Shown here piece by piece: positions 8,539-16,393 of a stretch of 64,000 bases of DNA. A program made the position numbers and the translations under genes. The stretch's first letter is position 1; every line of letters starts with the position of its first letter. The DNA comes from Burkholderia sp052045245. GTDB lineage: Bacteria > Pseudomonadota > Gammaproteobacteria > Burkholderiales > Burkholderiaceae. The notes under the pieces are model-generated. The model was not told the origin of the DNA. It saw only the letters and a program-made list of their open reading frames with translations, and did no database searches. The stretch spans positions 1 to 64,000 of the forward strand of contig NZ_JBQEON010000003.1 of NCBI RefSeq assembly GCF_052045245.1. The letters are read 5' to 3'.

Positions 8539-9603
8539 TTACCGCGTCAACGCCGTAAACCCCTCCAGCAACCGCTCGACATCAGCCGCTTGAATCGCGC
8601 CCATCGTCGAAATCCGGAACAGTTCCTTCGACAACCCGCCTTGCCCCGCATAGATCACGAAGCCGCGCGCCTTCAACCCGTCGTGCAGCGTCTCGTACGT
8701 GACGCCCTGCGGCAGCCGATACGCGCGCAGCACAACCGACGAAGCGCCTTCCGGCAACACCAGCGGCATCCCGCGCGCCGCGAGCCCAACCTGCGCCTGA
8801 TCCGCGAGCGCCTTGTAATGCGCATGCCGCGCACGCCAGCCGCCAGCCTCATCGAACTCACGCAGTGCCTCGACAAGCGCGTAATACGCATGCACGGACG
8901 GCGTGAATGGCGTATTCCGCTGATCCTGCAGCTTCGCAAGCCGTCCGAGATCGAGGTAGTACGTGCGGCTCGCGGCCTTCGCGAGCGCACTACGGCGCAC
9001 GATCACGAACGCTGCGCCCGGCACGCCGTGCAGGCACTTGTTCGCGGTCGCGGCGACCGCGTCGATCACGCCGCCGGCGAAGTCGATCGCCTCGGCACCG
9101 AAGCTGCTGACGCCATCGACCAGCATTTTCACACCGCGCGCACGGCACACGTCGGCGATCGCACCGAGATCATTCAACCGGCCGGTCGTCGTTTCATGAT
9201 GAATCACGGCAACATGCGAATACCCACCCGCATCAAGCCGCGCGCCGATCTGCACGAGATCCGGCGCTTCCATCCACCCATGCTTCAGCACATCATGCGC
9301 GATCCCATACTGCGTCGCGATCTGCGTAATCCGCTCACCATAAACGCCGTTCTCGATCACGAGCAGCTTGCCGTCCTGCGGCACGAGCGCCGCGATCATG
9401 CTTTCGACGGCGGCGGTGCCCGAACCCGTCATCAGCACGGCGGCCCATTCGGCCGGATCGAGCGCGTACGCGGCGACGAGGCGCGCACGCGCTTCATCCT
9501 GCAGATCGAAGAATTCGCTTTCGCGATGGCACAGGTCGGGTTGCAGCAGGCTGCGGCGCACGCGTTCGGTGAGCGTGACCGGGCCGGGGTTCAGCAGCAG
9601 CAT
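8539..9603 (-). CDS. aepZ: 2-aminoethylphosphonate transaminase
   Basis: PLP enzyme of 354 residues that interconverts phosphonoacetaldehyde and 2-aminoethylphosphonate (AEP); in this operon the biosynthetic direction is expected. It begins MLLLNPGPVTLTERVRRSLL, a hallmark of AEP transaminases of the class V aminotransferase fold. LVDGVSSFGAEAID supplies the PLP-ring aspartate (Asp163), and ATANKCLHGVPG carries the Schiff-base lysine (Lys189). The ATG at 9603 is chosen over an upstream TTG because it overlaps the stop of the preceding gene by one base (TGATG), as expected for coupled translation. It is the last gene of the operon. A degradative PhnW role is less likely, since no phosphonatase gene is present. 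Confidence 0.92.
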   Translation of the reverse strand: MLLLNPGPVTLTERVRRSLLQPDLCHRESEFFDLQDEARARLVAAYALDPAEWAAVLMTGSGTAAVESMIAALVPQDGKLLVIENGVYGERITQIATQYGIAHDVLKHGWMEAPDLVQIGARLDAGGYSHVAVIHHETTTGRLNDLGAIADVCRARGVKMLVDGVSSFGAEAIDFAGGVIDAVAATANKCLHGVPGAAFVIVRRSALAKAASRTYYLDLGRLAKLQDQRNTPFTPSVHAYYALVEALREFDEAGGWRARHAHYKALADQAQVGLAARGMPLVLPEGASSVVLRAYRLPQGVTYETLHDGLKARGFVIYAGQGGLSKELFRISTMGAIQAADVERLLEGFTALTR

Positions 9604-10784
9604 CAATGAGCTCCTTCGGCGTGGGATTCAGCCTGCGCGGCGCCGATATGCCGCATCAGGCGAGTCTTGACCTCGACCGGCGTGACGGTCGGGCGGGGCA
9701 GGCCATCGGGCACGCCCGTGCGGATCGCGACGCGCACGAACTGCGCGCCATTGGCCGACGCGGCAAGCGTTGCATCGAGCACGTCGAGCGTGTCGCCTTC
9801 GACCGCCGACGCATAGCCGCACGCGGCCGCGACGCCCGCGAACGACACATGCCGCGACACCGTTGCCTGGCCGCCCGTCGATTCGTGCGCGCCGTTGTCG
9901 AGCAGCACGTGCGTGAGGTTGGACGGGCCGTAGGTCCCGAGTGTCGCGAACACGCCCATGCGCATCAGCGCGGCGCCGTCGCCGTCGACGGCCACCACGC
10001 GCAGGTCGGGGCGCGCAAGCGCGAGACCGAGCGCGAGCGGCGTCACGCAGCCCATCGAGCCGACCATGTACAGCTGGTTCGGTCGATCGTCGAGCGCATA
10101 GAGTTCGCGGCCGCAGAAACCGGTCGACGCAAGCACGACGGTTGACTCGACCGGCGTGTGCGCGATCACGCGCTGCAGCGCGTCGTGGCGGCTCGGCCAC
10201 GCGGCCGGCGACGCAGCGCGTGCTGCCGATTGCGCGGCAACGTGCGCACGCGGCGTCGCTGCCGGGTTCGACTTCAGCTCATATGGCGCGACGCTGCCTT
10301 TCTGCATCACGAGCGCATACGGGCGGCCCGTTGCGTCCATGTGCGCGATCGCGCGGTCGAGCGCCGGGCCGACCTGTTCGGGATCGGTCGGGAACGTCTC
10401 CCACGGGATTTCCATCGTGTCGAGCATCGCCGGCGTGATCGGCCCCATCAGCGCATGCTGCGGCTCGTCGGACACACCCGGCTGGCCGCGCCACGTGACG
10501 ATCAGCAACTGCGGCAGCCGGAACGTCCAGGTCAGCGACGTGAGCGGGCTCACCGCATTGCCGAGCCCGGAGTTCTGCATCATCGCGATCCCGCGCTTGC
10601 CGCCGAGCGTCGCGCCCGCGATCAGCGCGACCGCGTCGCCTTCGTTCGCGGCCGACAGGTAGTGCAGCGTCGGGTCCTGCAGCACGTAGTTGATGAACGG
10701 CGTCAGATACGAGCAGGGCACGCCCGCGTACCAGTCGAAGCCGCGTTCGCGCGCGGCCTCGACGAACTGGGCCGCTTCGATCAT
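9603..10784 (-). CDS. aepY: Phosphonopyruvate decarboxylase
   Basis: Thiamine-diphosphate enzyme of 393 residues that decarboxylates phosphonopyruvate to phosphonoacetaldehyde, the irreversible step that drives phosphonate synthesis. The N-terminal PYR domain contains the catalytic glutamate in ANEGDAVALIAG (Glu48) and GIAMMQNSGLGNAVSPLTSL. The C-terminal PP domain carries the ThDP/Mg motif starting GDGAALMRMGV and ending LLDNGAHESTGGQ. The start ATG at 10784 overlaps the stop of the PEP mutase gene by four bases, and its stop overlaps the transaminase start. A longer open frame extends upstream but only by reading through the PEP mutase gene in a wrong phase. Order and coupling with aepX and aepZ leave little doubt. 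Confidence 0.95.
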   Translation of the reverse strand: MIEAAQFVEAARERGFDWYAGVPCSYLTPFINYVLQDPTLHYLSAANEGDAVALIAGATLGGKRGIAMMQNSGLGNAVSPLTSLTWTFRLPQLLIVTWRGQPGVSDEPQHALMGPITPAMLDTMEIPWETFPTDPEQVGPALDRAIAHMDATGRPYALVMQKGSVAPYELKSNPAATPRAHVAAQSAARAASPAAWPSRHDALQRVIAHTPVESTVVLASTGFCGRELYALDDRPNQLYMVGSMGCVTPLALGLALARPDLRVVAVDGDGAALMRMGVFATLGTYGPSNLTHVLLDNGAHESTGGQATVSRHVSFAGVAAACGYASAVEGDTLDVLDATLAASANGAQFVRVAIRTGVPDGLPRPTVTPVEVKTRLMRHIGAAQAESHAEGAH

Positions 10785-12466
10785 TGCGCGCTCCCGTTGC
10801 CGGCACCCGGCTCGGACAGCGGCGTCTGGCCGTGCGCGAAATCGCCCGCGCGGCGGAAATCCTCGAGATCGTTGACGCCGCGCCAGTGGCCGTGCACGTA
10901 TTGCACCTCGATCTTCTCGCCGGCGGCGATCAGTTCGTTGAGCAGCGACGGAATGTCGAGCGTGTCGAAATCCGGGCGCGCCTGCAGCGTCGCAAGCATC
11001 GCCTTCAGGCGCTCGACGCCCGCGCCGCGCACGTTCAGCAGACCGATCCAGCGACCATGCGGCGTGCCGGCGGCGACGTCGCTCGACACGCGTTGCAGAT
11101 ACGTCTTCTGACCGAACAGGCCGCGGTCGTCCGCCGCGGAGCACAGCGCGAAGTCGCGCACGCTCTGGTTGGTCTCCGTGAGCGACGAATCGACGACGAC
11201 GCTGAACTCGGCCTCGCTCTCCGCGAGGTCGCGCAGGATGTAGCTGCGGAACAGCAGGTCGCCGTACGAGATCACGGTGTCGCCGTTCAGGCGTTCGGCC
11301 GCGCACGCGAGCGACGCGAGCTCGCCCGTCTGCGCATGGCGCTCGTTGACGACGAGCTTGATGCCCGACGTGTCGATCGCGTCGGCGCGATAGCCGCCGA
11401 CCACGGTGATGTCGTTCACGCCATGCTTCTTGAAGCCGTCGACGAGCCAGCGCAACAGCGGCTTGCCGGCGACCGGCAGCATGACCTTCGGCTTGTCTTC
11501 GGTGACGGCCTCGAGCCCCTTGCCGCGGCTGGCCGCGAGCACGATCGCGGCGTTCGACGCACGCGACGACGACGACAGGTAGATGCGCTCGGCGGCCGAG
11601 TATTCGTCGGCGTCCTGCAGGCGGAAGATCTCGTTGACCGATGCGACGCGGTCCTCGACGTTGATCAGCGTCTCGTTCGCGTGAATCTCGCGTGCGACGG
11701 CCTGCATTGCCGATGCCGACGCGCGGATCAGGTGGTTCGCCCAGATCACGGTGCTGATGCCGGCCTGGCGGAACACGTCGGTCGGCGTGCTGTAGTACTT
11801 GGTCGGCACGATCACGAGCGGCGCCTTGCCGCTCCATTCGCGTGCGAACTGCAGGATCTCGTCCGGGCGCGACAGCTTGCTGTGGATCAGGATCGCGTCG
11901 GCACCGGCTTCCGCATACGCGTTCGCGCGGCGCAGCGCCTCGTCCATCCCCCAGCCCGCGATCAGCGCCTCGACGCGCGCGACGATCGAAAAGTCCGGGT
12001 CCGTCTGCGAATCCTTGCCGGCCTTGATCTTGCCGCAGAACTCGTCGATCTCGGCGAGCGGCTGGCGTTCGCCGTCGATGAAGCTGTTCGTCTTCGGGAA
12101 CTGCTTGTCCTCGATGCACACGCCGGCGATGCCGCGTTGCTCGAGCTTCTTCACGAGGCGGCGCACGTTGTTGAAGTTGCCGTAGCCGGTGTCGCCGTCG
12201 AGCAGGATCGGCAGGTCGCTCGCGTCGGCCATGAACTCGAGCACGTCGACGACTTGCGTCCAGCTCGCTTCGTTGTTGTCGCGCACGCCGAACTGCGCGG
12301 AGATCGCGAGGCCCGATGCCCAGATGCCCTTGAAGCCGGCTTCGCGGACGATGCGCGCGGACAGGCCGTTGTGCGCTTCCATCAGGAATTCGAGGTCGCC
12401 GCTGACGAGCATGCGGCGCAGGCGTGCGCTGCGCGATTCGGTGAAGTTGGGTTCGCGTGCGTTCAT
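10781..12466 (-). CDS. aepX: Bifunctional phosphoenolpyruvate mutase / nucleotidyltransferase
   Basis: Fusion protein of 561 residues. Residues 1-295 are PEP phosphomutase of the isocitrate lyase superfamily, which makes phosphonopyruvate from PEP: GDTGYGN near residue 91 and the diagnostic EDKX5NS motif (Glu119-Asp-Lys, Asn127-Ser128) are intact. Residues from about 305 form a nucleotidyltransferase domain (IVLAASRGKGLEAVTEDKPK, then PVAGKPLLRW and the metal-site segment ISYGDLL). Such fusions (PntC type) are known to activate AEP with CTP to CMP-AEP. The usual nucleotide-loop motif is slightly altered (LAASRGKGL rather than LAAGxGxRL). The start at 12466 overlaps the upstream stop by four bases. 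It links AEP synthesis to activation for transfer to a lipid or glycan. Confidence 0.93.
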   Translation of the reverse strand: MNAREPNFTESRSARLRRMLVSGDLEFLMEAHNGLSARIVREAGFKGIWASGLAISAQFGVRDNNEASWTQVVDVLEFMADASDLPILLDGDTGYGNFNNVRRLVKKLEQRGIAGVCIEDKQFPKTNSFIDGERQPLAEIDEFCGKIKAGKDSQTDPDFSIVARVEALIAGWGMDEALRRANAYAEAGADAILIHSKLSRPDEILQFAREWSGKAPLVIVPTKYYSTPTDVFRQAGISTVIWANHLIRASASAMQAVAREIHANETLINVEDRVASVNEIFRLQDADEYSAAERIYLSSSSRASNAAIVLAASRGKGLEAVTEDKPKVMLPVAGKPLLRWLVDGFKKHGVNDITVVGGYRADAIDTSGIKLVVNERHAQTGELASLACAAERLNGDTVISYGDLLFRSYILRDLAESEAEFSVVVDSSLTETNQSVRDFALCSAADDRGLFGQKTYLQRVSSDVAAGTPHGRWIGLLNVRGAGVERLKAMLATLQARPDFDTLDIPSLLNELIAAGEKIEVQYVHGHWRGVNDLEDFRRAGDFAHGQTPLSEPGAGNGSAQ

Positions 12467-13230
12467 CGTGCGGCTCCTGCGGTAGTGCGTTGAATCAGGG
12501 GGAGAATCTCTTGCTCGGCGCGTGCCACGTCGTTCGGGAAGTCGATCTCGATCCACGGCGAACCCGTGACGTCGGCGACGTCGAACGAATGGCCGCCTTC
12601 GAGCAGCAGGTCGCGCACGGCTTCCTCGTGCGGCATGTTCGCGCGGCCGCTGTCGACGTAGCCCGCGACGATCGTCGCGAGGCGGCGCGCGGTGCCTTCG
12701 GTGAAGCGGAAGAAGCCGACCGATTCGCCGATCGTGTCGTAGTCGAGGTCGACCGCGAGCTGCTTGCGCAACTCGACCGGCACGCCGTTCTTCAGGCACA
12801 GCTTGACGGGCTCGTCGCCGGCCTCGAAGTCGCGATCGATCAGCAGGCGGTCGACCGCGCGATCGGCATCGGCCACCAGCGCGTGCAGGATGTTCTCGTC
12901 ATACAGCACGTCCGCGTCCATCAGCAGCACGTCACCGCCGCGCGTCATCGCATCGGCGACGGTGTGCACGGTCAGCACGCTGCCGAGGTCGTAACGCGTG
13001 TTGATCACGATCTCGGCATGGCGGCCGAGGCGCTTCAGTTCCTGCTCGACCTTCTCGGACTGGAAGCCGAGCCCGAGCACGATTTCATCGACGCCCGCGG
13101 CGTCGAGCACACGCAGATGGCGCTCGAGCAGCGACACGTCGTCGAAGCGCAGCAGGCACTTCGGGAATTGCGCCTCGGGCGGTTGTTGCAGGCGCAAGCC
13201 GAGGCCTGCCGCAAGAATGATGGCTCGCAT
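12463..13230 (-). CDS. Second nucleotidyltransferase of the phosphonate operon
   Basis: Protein of 255 residues starting MRAIILAAGLGLRLQQP; the ATG at 13230 is preferred over a start five residues upstream because the nucleotide-binding loop LAAGxGxRL should sit at the N-terminus. Features: PKCLLRFDDVSLLERHLRVL, the sugar/alcohol-phosphate cytidylyltransferase signature, and VLLMDADVLYDE with metal-binding aspartates. The C-terminal WIEIDFPNDVARAE is typical of choline-phosphate or inositol-phosphate cytidylyltransferase-like proteins. With a second such domain fused to the PEP mutase, this one probably activates a different substrate, for instance an alcohol phosphate or a hydroxylated AEP. 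It overlaps the aepX start by four bases; upstream lies a 36-base gap to the flippase-like gene. Confidence 0.85.
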   Translation of the reverse strand: MRAIILAAGLGLRLQQPPEAQFPKCLLRFDDVSLLERHLRVLDAAGVDEIVLGLGFQSEKVEQELKRLGRHAEIVINTRYDLGSVLTVHTVADAMTRGGDVLLMDADVLYDENILHALVADADRAVDRLLIDRDFEAGDEPVKLCLKNGVPVELRKQLAVDLDYDTIGESVGFFRFTEGTARRLATIVAGYVDSGRANMPHEEAVRDLLLEGGHSFDVADVTGSPWIEIDFPNDVARAEQEILPLIQRTTAGAAR

Positions 13231-13266
13231 GGGTTCTCCAACCAAAAAGCCGGCGGATCTGAACGA

Positions 13267-14268
13267 TCAGTCGGCGAGCGGCTGCGGCGCACGGCGCCGC
13301 TGCCAGTTTCTTTCACTGAAATGCAGATAGAGCAGGCCGGGCAGGCCGAGCGCGAGTTCGCGCGCGCGCTTCGCGAGCGACAGCGCGAGCGCCGCGTCGG
13401 GCGGCAGGCCGACCAGCGGCGCGAGCAGCAGGTAACCGCCTTCCTGCGCACCGAGCGAGCCCGGGATCGCGAACGCCGCACCGCGAATCGCCTGGCCGAC
13501 GCTCTCGAGCAGCAGCGCGTCGAGCCAGCTGACCGGGTGCCCGAGGAAGCGCAGCGCGAGCCACACTTCGGCGGTGCCGACGATCCAGCCGACGAGGCTC
13601 AATGCGAAGGTCTTCGCGACCTTCGCGCGATCGCGGTACAGCGCGCCGACCGCGTCGTCGATCGCGTCCGCGCGGGTCGCCAGCGACGACCAGTCGCGCG
13701 GGCCGAGCAGCTTCGACGCGAGACGCAGCCCGCGGCCGAACAGCCCGCGCCGCTGCGCCGCGTAGAACGCGACGGCGAGGGCGCCGAGCACGCCGGTGGC
13801 GATCAGCGCCGGCGTGCGCAGGTGCGCGACCGACTCGTGCGTCGCATAAAGGCTGAACGCGGCGATGCCGATCAGCGCGAACGCCATCTGCGCGAGTGCC
13901 TGCATCGTCGTGCTGACGGTGACCGCGGCGGCCGCATCGGCCATCCGCGTGCCGCGCTGCGCGAGGTGACGCACCATCAGCACCGGGCCGCCGATCTGCC
14001 CGGCCGGCAACAGGCTGTTCACCGATTCGCCGACCCAGCGCGCGCGCAGCGCGTTGCCGAGCTCGGCGCCGGGCTGGCCGCGGCGGAACATCACGGAAAT
14101 CGCGAACGCATCGATCACGAGCGGCACGACGTGGAATGCCGCGACGAGCGCGAGGCCCCAGCCGGCCGCGAGGAACGTCGACGCAACCGCGCCGACGCCC
14201 TGCCACGCGAGCAGGGCGACGAACAGTGCCGTTCCGAGGGACAGCAGGATCAGGCCGGCGCGTGTCAT
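13267..14268 (-). CDS. Lysylphosphatidylglycerol synthase-type transmembrane protein (flippase-like)
   Basis: Integral membrane protein of 333 residues with about eight hydrophobic helices, starting MTRAGLILLSLGTALFVALL. It contains the conserved core seen in LPG_synthase_TM/UPF0104 proteins (GESVNSLLPAGQIGGPVLMVRHL and AFAIPGSLGAQEGGYLLL), the region that in MprF translocates lipids. No soluble aminoacyl-transferase domain is attached, so a lipid flippase or membrane scaffold role is more likely than synthesis. The start ATG at 14268 overlaps the stop of the oxygenase gene by four bases. In this operon the natural inference is that it moves a phosphonate-bearing lipid across the inner membrane. 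HpnL of hopanoid clusters belongs to the same broad family. Confidence 0.85.
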   Translation of the reverse strand: MTRAGLILLSLGTALFVALLAWQGVGAVASTFLAAGWGLALVAAFHVVPLVIDAFAISVMFRRGQPGAELGNALRARWVGESVNSLLPAGQIGGPVLMVRHLAQRGTRMADAAAAVTVSTTMQALAQMAFALIGIAAFSLYATHESVAHLRTPALIATGVLGALAVAFYAAQRRGLFGRGLRLASKLLGPRDWSSLATRADAIDDAVGALYRDRAKVAKTFALSLVGWIVGTAEVWLALRFLGHPVSWLDALLLESVGQAIRGAAFAIPGSLGAQEGGYLLLAPLVGLPPDAALALSLAKRARELALGLPGLLYLHFSERNWQRRRAPQPLAD

Positions 14269-15071
14269 GATCCGGCCGACCGGCGCGTGGCCAGTTGCTT
14301 GAACACCTGGCGGAAACCGAAATACGCGATCGCGTCCTTCATGTTCGAAATGAAGCGCTTCCACGGCCGCATGCCGGGGTTGGTCACGTATTCGAACGTG
14401 AGCGACACGCGCGTCTCGTTCTGGCCGAGCGGCGTGATCCGATGGCGCAGCTTGTCGCCGTCGAACAGCACGATGCCGCCGTCGGCGATCTGCACGGAGC
14501 CGGGTTCGTCGGGCACGTCCGGGTTGCGCGTATGCAGCTCGTAATCGAGCCGGCACGACGATTCGTCGATCACGCCGATCAGCAGCGTGTAGCGGCGGCC
14601 GTCGTAGTACGACGTGTCGTAGTGCCAGCCGATGTGGTCGCCCGGCTTCGTGTAGTAGTACAGCGCGTACGCGTGCGGATCGTTGTCCGGCGACACCATC
14701 AGCTTGTCGCCCGTGACCTTCTCGAGGAAGCCGATCAGCGCCTTCGAGCGGTACAGCTCGGCGATGTACGGGGCCTGTTCGTCGATCGTGTGCCGGCTCA
14801 CGCTGCCGCCCTGCTTGTGGCCGGGCAGGTAATTGCGGTTCAGGCCCGGCTGCATCGCGCGGGCGGCGGCCGCGAGTTTCGCGTGCGCGTCGGACGGCAG
14901 GAATGCGTCCAGATACAGGAACGACCCCTGGCGCGTGTAGTCGTTGCGCAGGCGGTCGAGGTCGAGATGGCCGACGCTGTCGGCCACGGTGCGATCGGGA
15001 TCGGCCGCAGCCGCGCGCGCAGGCGCGGGGCGTGCCGGGCTCAGCACGGAATCGTCGCGCGTGCTAGTCAT
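14265..15071 (-). CDS. 2-oxoglutarate/Fe(II)-dependent oxygenase
   Basis: Protein of 268 residues with an Ala/Pro-rich N-terminal 40 residues and a cupin-type catalytic core. The iron-binding facial triad is visible: His150 and Asp152 in GWHYDTSYYDGRRY, and His210 in KLRHRITPLG; Arg221 in ETRVSLTFEYVT should bind 2-oxoglutarate. This fits a prolyl-4-hydroxylase-like or HalD/phytanoyl-like dioxygenase. By its place in an aminoethylphosphonate operon it may hydroxylate AEP or the lipid carrying it; 1-hydroxy-2-aminoethylphosphonate is known in nature. Both ends overlap neighbours by four bases (ATGA), so it is an integral operon member. The actual substrate is inferred. Confidence 0.88.
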   Translation of the reverse strand: MTSTRDDSVLSPARPAPARAAAADPDRTVADSVGHLDLDRLRNDYTRQGSFLYLDAFLPSDAHAKLAAAARAMQPGLNRNYLPGHKQGGSVSRHTIDEQAPYIAELYRSKALIGFLEKVTGDKLMVSPDNDPHAYALYYYTKPGDHIGWHYDTSYYDGRRYTLLIGVIDESSCRLDYELHTRNPDVPDEPGSVQIADGGIVLFDGDKLRHRITPLGQNETRVSLTFEYVTNPGMRPWKRFISNMKDAIAYFGFRQVFKQLATRRSAGS

Positions 15072-15754
15072 TTGGAAGCCTGGATTTCGGTTGAATTCGA
15101 ATTCTGCGGGACGTGGCCGCGGCGCACGATGCGCCACCAGTCGATCACGACCCATGCGGCGAACAGCGGGGCGCCGATCGACGCGGCGAGCAGGAACGGC
15201 TCGACGCCGTCGACGAGCGTCACGATCGGCAGCAGGTAGAGCACGTCTTCCGTTTCGAAGCCGCCGGCGAATGCCTGCCTGGTGCCGGCCTTGCCGGCGG
15301 TCGATTCGATCCGCATGCGCAGGAAGAAAATCAGCGCGACGGCCGCGCCGGCCAATGCGCCGAGCAGCACCGGCGAGGCGGCCATCTGGCCGCCCTGGGC
15401 GACGATGCCGAGGCCCATGCTGACGAACAGCGCGACCGTGACGAGCGCGTCGGCCGCGAGGTCGTAAAAGTGACCGATCTTGCTGGACTTGCCGCTGATG
15501 CGCGCGAGTTCGCCGTCGGTGTGGTCGACGAAATTCGACAGCACGATCAGGAATGCCCCCGCATTGCTCCAGCCGAAGCCGCCTTGCGCCAGGCACCAGG
15601 CGCCGGCGAGGCCGATCAGCAGGCGAACGGTGGTGAGGTGATTCGGGGTGACGGGGGTGTCGATCAGCGGTCGGACGAGCGTGCGCGCCAGCCGCGCATC
15701 CCAGGTGCGCGGCAGGGGCGGTTCGGAACGTGTTGCGGTTTTTCTTTGGTCCAT
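15068..15754 (-). CDS. CDP-alcohol phosphatidyltransferase family protein
   Basis: Membrane protein of 228 residues, first gene of the phosphonate operon. It carries the complete family motif D-x2-D-G-x2-A-R-x8-G-x3-D-x3-D with Asp77, Asp80, Asp98 and Asp102, and about six hydrophobic helices. Family enzymes displace CMP from a CDP- or CMP-activated headgroup onto an alcohol. Here the obvious donor is CMP-aminoethylphosphonate from the aepX nucleotidyltransferase domain, and the acceptor may be diacylglycerol, giving a phosphonolipid. The start at 15754 is 17 bases downstream of a plausible promoter -10 element. The Glu-rich C-terminus is short and soluble. Confidence 0.92.
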   Translation of the reverse strand: MDQRKTATRSEPPLPRTWDARLARTLVRPLIDTPVTPNHLTTVRLLIGLAGAWCLAQGGFGWSNAGAFLIVLSNFVDHTDGELARISGKSSKIGHFYDLAADALVTVALFVSMGLGIVAQGGQMAASPVLLGALAGAAVALIFFLRMRIESTAGKAGTRQAFAGGFETEDVLYLLPIVTLVDGVEPFLLAASIGAPLFAAWVVIDWWRIVRRGHVPQNSNSTEIQASK

Positions 15755-16393
15755 CGGCGAAATATATACGGAATTGTAATTTGTTGCTTTTTATTCGATC
15801 AATGTACTGACATGCGGGAGTGTTACCGCGTATTCAGGGCATCGGCCGGTTGCAAACCGGGTCCGCGAAGCGATCTTCGCGCAGTCGGGCCATACCTGAT
15901 CCAGTGTGGTTCGCATCGCGCGGCTGTCAAGCCCTGACGGGCCTTGCACGCTCGTCCGGCGGCAATTCGCGCGTGCGGACGGCTTGATGCGCATCACGCC
16001 CGAAGAGGGCCGCCGGGCGACAATTGGCCGCGGCGATCGCCGGGGCGTGATGGCATGCGATTCTTCGCGTTCATGCCGTCAATCCGGAAAGCTGGTCGTC
16101 GATTACCGTTCAGCTTTTCGTAATGCAGGCGCGGCAAATTGGCGGTTTGCTTTCGCGCACCTTTCGAGTGCATTCGATGCTGCCGCGATGCCTGTCACAG
16201 AACGGCCGTTCGATACCCGGCGCATTCAGTAAGTATCTTTTGCATTCGGCGGACATTTCGCGGCAATGGCCTCTGCGATACTCCGACCATGCCTGTGGTG
16301 CCGGGCCGCCCTCGCGGCCCCAAGGGCTTCGCGTCGCTCAGGAGACACCCCCCGCGACGTCAACGACAGATCAAAAGCGTCAGATATCCAGCC
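15755..16393. other. Long intergenic region upstream of divergent operons
   Basis: No convincing gene. It holds the phosphonate operon promoter at its left edge. Just upstream of the CoA-transferase gene (about 16295-16370) is a GC-rich element with repeated GGGCCGCCC/GGCCCC and a CAGGAGACACC string. It resembles an intergenic element common in Burkholderia and partly matches the one at 33594-33668. Short open frames here have codon use unlike real genes. Confidence 0.4.
15773..15802 (-). promoter_or_regulatory. Candidate sigma-70 promoter of the phosphonate operon
   Basis: On the minus strand TTGATC (15802-15797), an 18-base spacer and TACAAT (15778-15773) form a good -35/-10 pair inside the only A/T-rich stretch of the region, just upstream of the first gene. 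The leader would be about 10-15 bases and contains no obvious Shine-Dalgarno sequence, so translation of the first gene may be near-leaderless. Confidence 0.5.

Noticed and set aside
8263..9609. 448-codon plus-strand open frame opposite the transaminase gene
   Set aside because: Arg/His-rich translation with no ribosome site; it is the antisense of a well-supported enzyme gene.
9603..12119. Extended 838-codon form of phosphonopyruvate decarboxylase
   Set aside because: The N-terminal half is the wrong-frame reading of the PEP mutase gene; the ATG at 10784 with an ATGA overlap is the real start.
10784..12493. 569-codon plus-strand frame opposite the PEP mutase fusion
   Set aside because: Antisense open frame caused by high GC at third positions; the opposite strand has clear catalytic motifs.
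15906..16232. Short plus-strand open frame upstream of the CoA-transferase gene
   Set aside because: No ribosome site, no recognisable pattern, composition like translated intergenic DNA.
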